A DNA stretch of 64,000 bases from Peltaster fructicola. Its lineage: Eukaryota; Ascomycota; Dothideomycetes. The stretch lies in the NCBI GenBank assembly GCA_001592805.2, contig CP051142.1, forward strand, positions 1,302,001-1,366,000. Direction: 5' to 3'. The translations under genes and the position numbers were made by a program. Below the pieces are notes generated by a model that saw nothing but the letters and a program-made list of their open reading frames with translations, did not search any database and was not told the DNA's origin. Positions 10,797 to 19,632 of the stretch are shown in pieces. Every line of letters starts with the position of its first letter. Position 1 is the first letter of the stretch.

Positions 10797-11405
10797 TCGT
10801 ATCGCGAACATCAATAGATGCAGGTCAGCATAGCATCGTGTCGTGCCATGGGGAAGATATCCTGGACCGTTCTGCACCTGCTTGCGCAGCTTTCTTGTGT
10901 GGAATGCTTGAGAGAGCGCATAGCACGACATAATCACTGTACAGTATAGAGGTTTCGTCGTCCTGAACGTACAGCAGGATCTCTGTAACGTGTCTGCGCA
11001 AGACGATTCATGCTCATCAACCATTCGAAGACTCACTTCACAGTTCAAGATCGAGACACGTCTTGTCAATCCATAAAATCTCGACACCATATGTACAGCC
11101 TTTTGATACCTTTTGTGCCTTTCCAGCTCGCAAGCAATGCGGTGGATCCTCTTCTTATTTTGAAAGTAGTTCATGCAAGCGCCTGCGCCTTCATAAATGC
11201 ATTGTTCGACCATCAGGCCGATATTTTCGAGCCATCACGTGTAGTCTAGTCCAAGCAGGAAGCCATATCTATCAGGTCTGAGAAAGGATTTGCTGTCAAC
11301 GTATCGCGAAGGCGGTCGTCCTAGTTGACTGCTCGTGGCGTCTTCGCCAAAGATGACCTGATAAAGACATGTTAGCTTCGTGGAGGCCAAGAACAAGGAG
11401 AGGTC
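10797..11405. other. Intergenic between convergent genes
   Basis: A 609-bp terminator region for the complex I subunit (plus) and the carrier gene (minus). Open frames on both strands look non-coding. Confidence 0.5.
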
Positions 11406-12365
11406 TTACTCCTCGTACTTTCCGCCAGGAAGCACATCCTTCTGCTTCTCCAGAATGTCTCTCAAGTACTCGTACACGGTGAAGGTGACGGCCTGTCCTG
11501 GAGCGACACGCATGACACGTGGTGTGATACCCATCCAGAATGCTCGCACACCCTCAGTCTTCCACATCTGGGAAGCAATAGCAACAATGCGGCCAGCTGC
11601 AGTCTGTCCTGGCTCTGCTGGTGTCTTCTGCAGACGAGTCTTAATCGTGTCAATCGGCGCGTTGGAGAAAGGTCCGACAGCTCCACTGATCAGACCAATG
11701 ATGCTAGTCTGCCATCCGGGTAGAGGAGCGTTTGGATCCTTTGCGTTGCGTTGTGCCCATGCCTTCAACTCTGCGTAAGCTGTGAAGTTGGCAGCCTGGT
11801 TAGTACCTTGTCGGAGTGCTGTGAGGGAAACACCTCTCCACAGAGCGCCAGCACCCTCCTCCTTGATGACTGTGTATAAAGCATGTGCAGCGTTCCTGTA
11901 CTTTGGCACATCCAATGGATCAGCCATACTGTGGTGCTGAGCTTGCAGTCGAATCTTGATGACTTCCATTGGTGTGACGACCAACACAGCTTCGGTAACA
12001 CCAGCTGCAAGACCGCAAATGAAGTTACCACCAGGTGTGACTTTGCCTTCCTTACCACCGATGAGCTGCTTGTACCACTCGTAACTGGTGAAACGAATGG
12101 CCATCTTTGGCACAATACCAGTCAGGACAGCTCCCAGACCCTTGTACAAGCCCAATGGAGTTTCCTTCTTTGCGATTTCCATACCAGTTTGTATGAAGCC
12201 TCGTCGCTTGGCACCTGGTGTCCTAGCTCTTCTGGACAGCTGCATGCGGACCTTGATCGTGTCGAGAGGATGGCACACAAGAGCTTCCATCATACCAGCT
12301 CCACCACCTGCGATCAAATTGGTCGCCGCCGAAGCTGGCGCTCTTCTCTTGTCTGAAGGAGGCAT
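11406..12365 (-). CDS. SFC1: Mitochondrial succinate/fumarate carrier (SFC1/ACR1, AcuL)
   Basis: An inner-membrane carrier exchanging cytosolic succinate for mitochondrial fumarate, needed for growth on C2 compounds because it links the glyoxylate cycle to the TCA cycle. It is 319 residues in one exon. Three repeats carry the mitochondrial carrier signature: CHPLDTIKVRMQL, TPMEVIKIRLQAQH and APIDTIKTRLQK. The segments LYKGLGAVLTGIVPKMAIRF, RGVSLTALRQGTNQAANFT and SGAVGPFSNAPIDTIKTR are close to those of yeast Sfc1 as I remember them, and distinguish it from the citrate and carnitine carriers. Expression is probably carbon-source regulated, but I did not identify a FacB-type site. Confidence 0.93.
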   Translation of the reverse strand: MPPSDKRRAPASAATNLIAGGGAGMMEALVCHPLDTIKVRMQLSRRARTPGAKRRGFIQTGMEIAKKETPLGLYKGLGAVLTGIVPKMAIRFTSYEWYKQLIGGKEGKVTPGGNFICGLAAGVTEAVLVVTPMEVIKIRLQAQHHSMADPLDVPKYRNAAHALYTVIKEEGAGALWRGVSLTALRQGTNQAANFTAYAELKAWAQRNAKDPNAPLPGWQTSIIGLISGAVGPFSNAPIDTIKTRLQKTPAEPGQTAAGRIVAIASQMWKTEGVRAFWMGITPRVMRVAPGQAVTFTVYEYLRDILEKQKDVLPGGKYEE

Positions 12366-13031
12366 CTTGTTGGAAGCACTATAGTGAAGTGTGCTGGGAG
12401 AATCTGTACTGCAGCAGACAACAGTAGCTCGTAGAGTGGAGAGTTAAGAAATATGAGAGCACACGATCTCACAAGAGAAAGAACAAGAGTCGAGAAATTG
12501 TCGTCACATCATGAGAGTGTGTAGGCCGAGGATGTTTATTACGTAGCTTTACCAGACCCGGCCAAAGACAGTGATCGTTCGGCGCGTGTTGGTGGTGTTT
12601 GCAATAGAGCTATGCTATTCCTTGGGCGAGCGGAGAGCATGTGCCTCGGAAGAATGCGGATTGCTCGACATCCATTGTAGCGCCAGCGAGCTGCATGTGC
12701 CATTGTCATTTCGTTTCGTGCGCGGCGATGAATTCCAGACGGCTGAGAATCTCGATCTTAACCGGGTCACGAGGCTGCCATTGAGGCTTTTTGGGCTCCG
12801 ACCACGCTGCGCGCATCGACAAATATGACAATAAAGATGAATGATTGAACCGAGGTCGCGCGGCGGAAAGATCCTCACCTCGAGATCTGATAATCTTGAG
12901 ATTTGTCGAGTGCCCGTTGATGTTGTTGATTCCTAGGAAGCTATGGCGGTGCTGGCATGTGCCTGCACGTCAACAAATTCATTCCTCTAGCATGTGCCCC
13001 TGCAGCATGATCGCGAGGAGTCGGTGCACAC
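12366..13031. other. Intergenic: SFC1 promoter / DFR1 3' region
   Basis: A 666-bp region with no supported gene. Both flanking genes are on the minus strand. Confidence 0.5.
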
Positions 13032-13724
13032 TCAGAGCTTCTCGTACAGCTGAAACTCATACTGAACCTCATCTTCTTTCTGCCCTTCGGATAGACGACC
13101 TTCTGGGATGTCTTCCCCGACGAACCTCTCGAGATCTGGTCGGGTACTCCGTTGCCATCCCTCTGCCGCTTCGAGGTCAATCGGAAAGGTCGTATCGCAA
13201 TCGAAGTCCTTCTCAATACGCGTGAGCAGTATGCTTTGGGTTTGTGGAAGTTGTAGAGCTGCTCTATAAATCGTAGTGCCGCCGATCACAAACGTCCGAC
13301 CTACAGGCAATGCCTCGCCCTGTTTGACCATGCGCTCGAGCTCCTGTAGTCCTGACAGTATACTGCTAGCAACGATCACGCCGTCTGCAGAAATATTGAG
13401 TTGGTCTTTGGTCTGCGAGCTGATGACTATGTTCGTGCGGTCCTTCAATGGTCTGAGCCTTGGCGGTATGCTTTCCCAAGTCTTGCGCCCCATTACGACG
13501 ACATTTTGTCTCTGACCAACTAGCAAGGTCTGTTTGAGCGTGTCTGATTGCAGCGATCCTGTGTTTGTGGGAAGCGGCACGCGCTTGGTAACTCGAGCGA
13601 AATATGCCATTTCTTTCTTGAGCATCGGCCAAGGCAGCCCGCCGTTCTTGCCAATGCCATTCTTCTTGGTGGCGGCAACGATCAGAGTGATCGGCACGTT
13701 ACTGAGTGACATATCTGAAGACAT
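13032..13724 (-). CDS. DFR1: Dihydrofolate reductase
   Basis: NADPH-dependent reduction of dihydrofolate to tetrahydrofolate, for thymidylate and purine synthesis; the target of antifolates. I read about 230 residues from the ATG at 13724 (MSSDMSLSNVPITLIVAA); the ATG at 13712 is equally plausible. Conserved elements are ITLIVAATKKNGIGKNGGLPW (cofactor/substrate entry), VVVMGRKTWESIPPRLRPL (NADPH-binding GRKTW), VFIGG-like FVIGGTTIYRAAL, and the acidic C-terminal strand DEVQYEFQLYEKL. There is a longer loop between the first helix and VVVMGRKTW than in bacterial enzymes, as usual in fungi. The frame continues upstream to 13826, but that extension has no conserved look. Confidence 0.95.
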   Translation of the reverse strand: MSSDMSLSNVPITLIVAATKKNGIGKNGGLPWPMLKKEMAYFARVTKRVPLPTNTGSLQSDTLKQTLLVGQRQNVVVMGRKTWESIPPRLRPLKDRTNIVISSQTKDQLNISADGVIVASSILSGLQELERMVKQGEALPVGRTFVIGGTTIYRAALQLPQTQSILLTRIEKDFDCDTTFPIDLEAAEGWQRSTRPDLERFVGEDIPEGRLSEGQKEDEVQYEFQLYEKL

Positions 13725-14134
13725 ACATGCAAACTGATGGTGGTGTTGTGAGTGATGTGTAGGAAGATGCGCAGGAAGCTTTAGAAGGCCTAGTGCAAAC
13801 GCGAGGCACGTGAGCATGACATGCAAGAGTGACAGTGAATTGCAGCAGTAAAGCGCGTTTTGCGCATACCATACGAGCTATTGAGATCTTTTGGCTCGAT
13901 CTATTCGTCCTATCTCCAAACGCCTCGCTAAGTGTCATGCTTAAGAGTTGCGGAAGCAGGCATCTGTTGCCATCCAGTCAGCTTCACCGTGTGAAGTAGC
14001 ATCGTCAGATAGCTTCAGCTTGTGCACGGTCTACTGCTATGCTGTTATACCGACAAGAGATCGGCACGACTGAACAGTGCTGGGCTTGGAAGTCTTCTTG
14101 ATGGTCGTTACTCCTGACCTAGTCATCCAACCGA
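13725..14134. other. Intergenic: DFR1 promoter / RPB9 3' region
   Basis: A 410-bp region with no supported gene. An upstream ATG in frame with DFR1 (13826) lies here. Confidence 0.45.
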
Positions 14135-14994
14135 TCAATTCTTGTTGTCGAGCGTAGACCAAACGTTAGAGCAGCGGCAACAGACATAGAACAGCGCCTG
14201 TGTTGGTCAATATAGTGGCATGTTTGAAATGCTGTGCCCACTCACCATTCCTGTCTCAGCAGTTCGTTGTTGGCTTTGAAAGTATACCGCATCAGCGGCG
14301 CTGCATTTGCTGCAAGGCTCGGCAGCATGTGGGAGCTATAATACCAGATCTGTCAGCATATATGCTGCAACAGAAGTACGGCGATAACATGCAAACAAAG
14401 AATGGATGTTGATCATCTCTTGCCTCCCTCAAGACCGTGGCTGAGCTGCACTGGAGAGGGCCCGTTCGCGCTTCTCAGCCTCGATCATGTCCTCCTCTTG
14501 TTGCCGATTGAGGTTGCTGCTGGGATCGGCAACCTCCAAGGACAGACCACCATCTGTAGCACCACCGCAGAAAGGACAGCGGATCTCCTTGCCACAGTAA
14601 GTGCAGGTGTCTGGCTCTCGGTCGTTGTTGTCCTCGTCGTTATAGGCATCGCTCATGAAAGAATCGACTGCAGAAACAGAGTATGATTCATCACCCACCG
14701 TTGGATCTTGCGCAACATCTTCGATATTGCCAGCTGTCTCTGCAATCTGTTCTTGGAGGGAGTTGCGGTATACACAATCGCTGGTCGAGTCTTCCGTGTA
14801 GTCGCACGTTCGGCAGGCGAACATCAGCTTGTCGTTGTGTGTGTCTTCCTTGGGATAGAGCAAGTTTGAACTGTACGTAGTGGTCAGCACATAGTTTGCT
14901 GACTTCACACTCCTACTCACCATTCTCGACAGAACCGAAAGCTGATCTTCTTGTTTGCTTCGAGCTTGGTATCCTGCGCGCCTTCTACCTCCAT
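14135..14994 (-). CDS. RPB9: RNA polymerase II subunit RPB9
   Basis: A Pol II subunit on the jaw/lobe, important for start-site choice, fidelity and transcript cleavage. I read four exons: 14994-14921, 14870-14699, 14335-14246 and 14197-14135, giving 132 residues (yeast Rpb9 is 122). The N-terminal zinc ribbon is KISFRFCRECSNLLYPKED with CRTCDY, followed by ETAGNIEDVAQDPT. The C-terminal TFIIS-like ribbon is PCSKCSAADAVYFQSQQRT plus ALFYVCCRCSNVW, matching the hallmark FFQSQQRR...YVC.C block. Introns are 50, 363 and 48 bp; all phases agree. Intron 2 is about seven times the local norm and stays open in frame (listed separately). The gene is divergent from ESS1. Confidence 0.92.
14336..14698 (-). 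other. ORF-bearing 363-bp intron of RPB9 (possible alternative C-terminus)
   Basis: The intron has a GTGGGT donor (14698) and TTATAG acceptor (14336). Without splicing, the frame continues from residue 82 of RPB9 through the intron to a stop at 14429, adding 89 residues. The added part is acidic (DAYNDEDNNDREPD), then has two CxxC pairs (TCTYCGKEIRCPFCGG), then a charged helix-like tail (RQQEEDMIEAEKRERAL). It lacks the TFIIS-like ribbon. An ATG within it (MSDAYNDEDN) could also start a 75-residue protein. Confidence 0.6.
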
Positions 14995-15351
14995 GATGTG
15001 CTAGAGTTACAAGACCGCAATGACCGCGTTATCTGTCTCAAAGGATATGATTCGACGTGTGGAGGTGTGATAGAAGTTATTGTGAGAAGAATGCTGTCTA
15101 TCACTTCTCTGAAGATGCTGGCGTACGCTTAACAATCTAGCGCCACGATCCGCGGCGCTGACACTAAAACGCCCCACTCATCAAAACACCTCACGCGAAC
15201 GTCACTTTGCAAGGCTGAACGAAGGTACCTTCGAACATCAGTCGACTCACGCATCAATCGCCGCTGATCTACGCAACGCAAGGCAGGAAGCATCTGTTAC
15301 CCACCAAATACGAGGCGACTAGTAGATTGCCGACAATCCTTGTCAGTCACC
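14995..15351. promoter_or_regulatory. Shared divergent promoter, RPB9 / ESS1
   Basis: A 357-bp region between the start codons of two Pol II-linked genes. I identify no specific motif with confidence. Confidence 0.45.
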
Positions 15352-16253
15352 ATGGTGAGTGAGCTTGACATGTGTCAAAACCTGGGGAAGAACCAGCACA
15401 GTGCTGATCAAATGCCTGCAGGCAACTGGACTGCCTCCTGGATGGGTAAGCTGAGCGTGTGTGTTGACAGAAGATCATACTGACTGTGTACAAGGAGGTC
15501 CGGCAGTCAAACAGCAAGAATCTGCCATACTACTTCAACGCCAGCACTAAGGAATCGAGGTGGGAGCCACCGGAGGGCTCTGACGCCGAGCAATTGAAAC
15601 ATTACATGGGACAGTATCATACTGCTCAGCTTGGCCGCGATGGGGCCGTCAATCAGCAGAACCTCGATGGGAAGATTCGCGCAGCACATCTCCTGGTCAA
15701 GCACAAAGACTCACGCCGACCATCCTCGTGGCGAGAAGCACAGATCACGCGTTCTAAAGACGACGCTCGTACCATAATCAGGGCTCATGAAGATAAGATC
15801 AAGAATGGTTCGACCAGTCTTGGAGACCTCGCCACGACAGAGAGTGACTGCAGCTCTGCACGCAAGCGAGGTGACCTGTGAGTAACATACAACCCGTTCA
15901 CCCCCTTTCCGCATTGCAGCCATCTGCGCGCACAGGAGTGGAGGTTGTCGGTGTTCCGAGCTTCGATCACTGCTGTACACTGTTGCACAAACACATGCTG
16001 ACCACGTGCAGGGGTTTCTTTGGCAAAGGCGATATGCAGAAGGAGTTTGAGGAGGCGGCATTCGCATTGCAGCCAGGGGAGATCTCGCCTATTGTTGAGA
16101 CAGCGTCAGGCCTCCATCTCATTGAAAGGTGAGTCTTGCCGATCCGTGCATTGAGCATTCCGGCATGCGGATCCATCCCGACACTAGAAACAATCCGCAA
16201 GCGGCATTCGACCATCAGAAAAGCAAAGCTGACCGATATTTAGACTCGAGTAA
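15352..16253 (+). CDS. ESS1: Pin1-type peptidyl-prolyl isomerase (ESS1)
   Basis: A phospho-Ser/Thr-Pro isomerase acting on the Pol II C-terminal domain. The model has five exons: 15352-15354 (only the ATG), 15422-15445, 15495-15877, 16012-16128 and 16244-16253, giving 178 residues. Introns are 67, 49, 134 and 115 bp. The WW domain reads LPPGWEVRQSNSKNLPYYFN then SRWEPP. A linker leads to the rotamase: IRAAHLLVKHKDSRRPSSW (with the basic phosphate-binding loop), GDLGFFGKGDMQKEFEEAAF and PGEISPIVETASGLHLIERLE. The last exon encodes only the final Leu-Glu and part of the Arg. The second intron ends with AAG at 15494; an upstream CAG would insert ten residues inside the WW domain and is less likely. 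Confidence 0.93.
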
Positions 16254-17054
16254 CCACACTGATGGTAGAGCTTATCTGTCCAGAGAGTATCGGGAAGAAG
16301 TGCAGTGCACAAATGAGACATGTTGCAGAACTCGACATGTATCGGTCGTTAGTGGTATGCCCTCGACGGCACCGCGATATAAACAAAAGCTTGTCGCATG
16401 CCACTTCGAGTGCCGCATCTCCTGCGACTGTCATGGTGACGAGAACACAAAGACACGGTAAAATGCTCTCCTTCGGTTCGCATATCGTCCCAGATCATCA
16501 CTGCCAGAGCATGCCGTCCTCATCCGCGATGCTGTCAATCGTTAAAGACGCTGTGCTTCTCCAACGTTTCCATCATCACCTACCACAACCTTTTCATCTT
16601 CGTGAGCAATATCTTTGCCGCTGGAGCACTCGTTAATAAGTGTGATTGTACCAGTACTTTGACCGTTCAGACAGACTTCCAACGTCATTACACTTGCGAG
16701 AACTCTTGCATAGTTGTACACAACACGCGGTCAATGCCAACACCATAACGACCAAATCCGTGCCTTCCTCTTTGAGTAGAGCCGCGCAACAACGAGTTGC
16801 GAGTCAGGAACGGTGCTCTTCACCCTTGCAACATCACTTCCCTCAAGCAATTGCATTGTTTACACTTTGCGATTGCCACAGTAATTGACGACGGTCCACC
16901 TTGTTCTTCGATCAAAGACATTGTTCTCAATCTGTCCAAACACAACGATTAACCTGCGCTGCCACCTCGCATCACTTCTCATATCTCACACCTAGGGAGA
17001 TCCTGATCAGCTTTTCAGCCAGCAAAGCTCCAAAACTAGGTACGATCGTTCGAG
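16254..17054. other. Intergenic / 5' leader, no gene seen
   Basis: An 801-bp region between two plus-strand genes. The downstream half is pyrimidine-rich, as in long fungal 5' leaders. Open frames at 16262-16888 look spurious. Confidence 0.45.
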
Positions 17055-18044
17055 ATGTCCATGAGTCAGCCCGTCTACCGCCGTCCTAGTTGGGCTCAGC
17101 ATGAGAAGTCGTACGAGACATACACTCGGCACGACTCGATCATATCACGAACCAGCTCGAACTCACCTGACTTTGGTCCCGAGAACTTCTCGTACGATCC
17201 AACCTACGTGCCACAGTTCAAGCTTCCGGACAGCGTCCTCAAAGATCGAGTCGCCTTCCCACAGATCCTTCGAGTCGAAGTCAGCGATTGGGCATTGGCT
17301 GGAGCCGCTTTGTGTACAGCTCTAGACCGCATCGCTCGACTCAAGAAGGAAGCTATCGAGCGTGGTTGGCCTCGTGGGAAGACCTACGCACACTTGTCAC
17401 GATCTGGTAGTGTTGGATCACCGGCTAGTGTTGCAACTCAAAGCGACGCTGGTTCGCCAGTGACTTCGCCGATGATGCTGCCTGCTTCGATCACAGCAGA
17501 TCGTTTCCCACATACTGCAGACTCTCTCACACCCCTCAGCAGTGCCGAGTCTAGTGCGAACGTAGCTACTGGTATACTGGCGCCTCGATCGACACCAAAG
17601 GGAGTCGAAAGCCCTCCTGTTAGTCCCAAGGGCTCGTCCACACCAGCCTACGCTTCCAATGACGCCAAGGCAGTTCTACCAGATCTATCCAAGCTACCAG
17701 TCGATCTCTCACCACGAGTCGTACCAGTCAGTGGAACTCAGACTCCAGGCTCACTCTTCGATGAGAATGCTTGGGAGACTTATACCAAGAGCTTTGATGC
17801 TGAGCTATCGGACATTCGCTCCCACGCATGGGGACGCTTCAAGGGCTTCGCCCGCACCATCGATAGACTGGTGGTTGAGTATAGCAACTCGACTGAGTTC
17901 AAAGCCGGTATTGCTGCGTTCGACACTTGGTGGAACACCATGAAACCCAAGATGGCGGAGTACGAAGAGCGTGTCAAGACTCTTCAAGCTCCAGACTTGG
18001 AGCAGGTCAAGATGGCTAGAGCAGAGTTGGGTTTGCCAGTGTGA
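17055..18044 (+). CDS. Conserved-looking fungal protein of unknown function
   Basis: A 329-residue single-exon protein that I do not recognise. It has a polar N-terminus (residues 1-60, Tyr/Ser-rich), a compact hydrophobic-amphipathic block (LRVEVSDWALAGAALCTALDR, about residues 76-96), a Ser/Pro/Thr-rich low-complexity middle (about 120-225: SPVTSPMML, SPPVSPKGS), and a helical C-terminal domain (about 240-329: SFDAELSDIRSHAWGRFKGF, FDTWWNTMKPKMAEYEERVK). There is no signal peptide or transmembrane segment. The order-disorder-order pattern and good codon structure argue for a real gene. A second ATG lies two codons downstream of the first (MSM). Confidence 0.75.
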   Translation: MSMSQPVYRRPSWAQHEKSYETYTRHDSIISRTSSNSPDFGPENFSYDPTYVPQFKLPDSVLKDRVAFPQILRVEVSDWALAGAALCTALDRIARLKKEAIERGWPRGKTYAHLSRSGSVGSPASVATQSDAGSPVTSPMMLPASITADRFPHTADSLTPLSSAESSANVATGILAPRSTPKGVESPPVSPKGSSTPAYASNDAKAVLPDLSKLPVDLSPRVVPVSGTQTPGSLFDENAWETYTKSFDAELSDIRSHAWGRFKGFARTIDRLVVEYSNSTEFKAGIAAFDTWWNTMKPKMAEYEERVKTLQAPDLEQVKMARAELGLPV

Positions 18045-18482
18045 TCTCCCGAGGAAGGCGAGGAGGCTGAGGGAGATGATGGGGTGCGCTGCTCACTCTC
18101 TAGAAGCGGCCATGATCTTTAGTGGACGGAGTGTTCAAGATAAGTATCGAGATGCGCGGGCGCAACCCATTATACAGCATACTATTGCGGACGACGTGCT
18201 ATACTCGGTTCAGATGAGCAGCTTTGCAGGTACAAACCTCACAATCCATTCGAAGCTTCATTATCGTCTCAGTGTGTCCTGCGTGCATTGTCCTCGGATG
18301 ATCAATGGGATGCCATACCCTCATAGCAGACGCAGTCTTGTGCAAACTGACTGTGCTCAACGCAAGCGTCTGATGCTAGAGCCATTGTTCGCCGCCCAAG
18401 ACTGTGCTGTGTCCATTGTAAGTCGTTAAGTAATGCAGTCAACACTCCAATGCTGCCTCTATCTGTCTCAATGATCCAGACT
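18045..18482. other. Intergenic between convergent genes
   Basis: A 438-bp region of 3' ends from both strands. No gene seen. Confidence 0.45.
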
Positions 18483-19034
18483 TCAATCACCCTTTGAATC
18501 AGCGTTATAGACTTCCACGCCGAACACTTTTCCAACGACCCAGCTATGTCCAGCAACAGAGATAGGACCTCCTCTCCACAATGGTAGTACTTGACTCCTG
18601 TCCTTCCGGCGTTTCTCGATCTCTTGAAGTAATGTTCCCTTCTGGAAGGCTACAATGTCCTCGCCTTTGATCAGTCCTGTATTGACGTCGCTCGCGAGAG
18701 CCCAAAGCCCGAATGCATCGGCTTGGCCAGTGATCCCGTTTCGTGCTGAAGCTGCCACGAGCTCTGCGCGAGTGTACTCCTTCTTTTCGTCGATGGCAAT
18801 GCCCTGAAGCAATGTCTCCTTGACGGGAACAGACGGGACATGGATGCTGAGACTGAAGAGACCAGTGTTTTTAAGCCAGAGATGTCTGCCAACAGCTATG
18901 GCTAGTGCAAATGGGAAGTCAAGTCCCAGTGAGATATTGCCTCGCAGTGAGTCCACAAATCTGATGGTCCTCGAGTCACGCTCATTGCGATTCGAGTAGA
19001 AAGACAACAGGCGATGGAAGGGTGGTGTAGACAT
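18483..19034 (-). CDS. Hypothetical protein, unknown function
   Basis: A 183-residue single-exon protein not assigned to a family. It begins MSTPPFHRLLSFYSNRNERD. A hydrophobic stretch, LGLDFPFALAIAVGRHLW (about residues 36-53), might be one membrane-interacting helix. The middle has KKEYTRAELVAASARNGITG and DAFGLWALASDVNTGLIKGE, where DVNTGLIKGEDIVAF looks faintly like an EF-hand-type loop, but the pattern is incomplete. The end (WRGGPISVAGHSWVVGKVFGVEVY) is beta-like. It is divergent from the small gene at 19285, sharing a 250-bp promoter. Confidence 0.6.
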   Translation of the reverse strand: MSTPPFHRLLSFYSNRNERDSRTIRFVDSLRGNISLGLDFPFALAIAVGRHLWLKNTGLFSLSIHVPSVPVKETLLQGIAIDEKKEYTRAELVAASARNGITGQADAFGLWALASDVNTGLIKGEDIVAFQKGTLLQEIEKRRKDRSQVLPLWRGGPISVAGHSWVVGKVFGVEVYNADSKGD

Positions 19035-19284
19035 TCTGATGGGCTATGAAAACAGTTGCAAGACGAAGCTCGCCAGCTGTGAGCTCCAGATTGATCGACA
19101 TCAATGTGATGATGCATGACCTCATCCAATGCTCCATGGCCTGTGCGCGCATGCAGCTCTCGCATGTGACAGTGAACGGTGGATCGGGAAGAACGGCATA
19201 TGGTCACAATGTACATCGCTCTGAAGTAGAGCAGTGCCTCCCTGCTGTTGAAACGCTGCAACTCGACTGCGACTCGCGAACACC

Positions 19285-19632
19285 ATGTCGAACAGATCGA
19301 ACTCCTCAGAAGCCGAACCACCACCGTATGCCAAGGAAGAGAAGAACATTGACCTCATGAGTCCAGAAGCGCGATTGCAATCACTCAAGGCCTTTGCAGA
19401 GACACAGAAGTTTGTGACACCTGGCGAAGATGGTACATTGCAGGTTGGTAGGGGCCCTCGATCACTGGGTGGTCTTTCTACATATAAGGCCAAGCTACCA
19501 CCGCCAAGCTATGACAACACTGCAGAATCATCGACTCCTCGACGCAGAAGTTTAATCGATAAGTTGCTTAGACGGCCGGACGTAGCGAAGAGTGTTGATG
19601 TACAAGAAACTTCATCGACGCATCACTCCTGA
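19285..19632 (+). CDS. Small disordered hypothetical protein
   Basis: A 115-residue predicted protein starting in a good fungal context (CACCATG). It is polar, Pro/Ser-rich and mostly disordered, with PPPYAKEEK near the N-terminus, a short helix (SPEARLQSLKAFAETQKF), PPPSYDN and a basic patch (PRRRSLIDKLLRR). PPxY motifs (PPPY and PPSY) at both ends could be ligands for WW-domain ubiquitin ligases such as Rsp5; that is inference. Its stop codon overlaps the end of the convergent F-box gene by 10 bp. Confidence 0.6.
   Translation: MSNRSNSSEAEPPPYAKEEKNIDLMSPEARLQSLKAFAETQKFVTPGEDGTLQVGRGPRSLGGLSTYKAKLPPPSYDNTAESSTPRRRSLIDKLLRRPDVAKSVDVQETSSTHHS

Noticed and set aside
14429-14923. A stand-alone CxxC protein instead of RPB9
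   Set aside because: The upstream part is clearly the RPB9 N-terminal ribbon, and a spliced C-terminal ribbon exists downstream, so the main product is RPB9.
15471-15494. Use of the upstream CAG acceptor in ESS1 intron 2
   Set aside because: It would stay in frame but insert residues inside the WW domain between W and EVR, breaking the conserved spacing.
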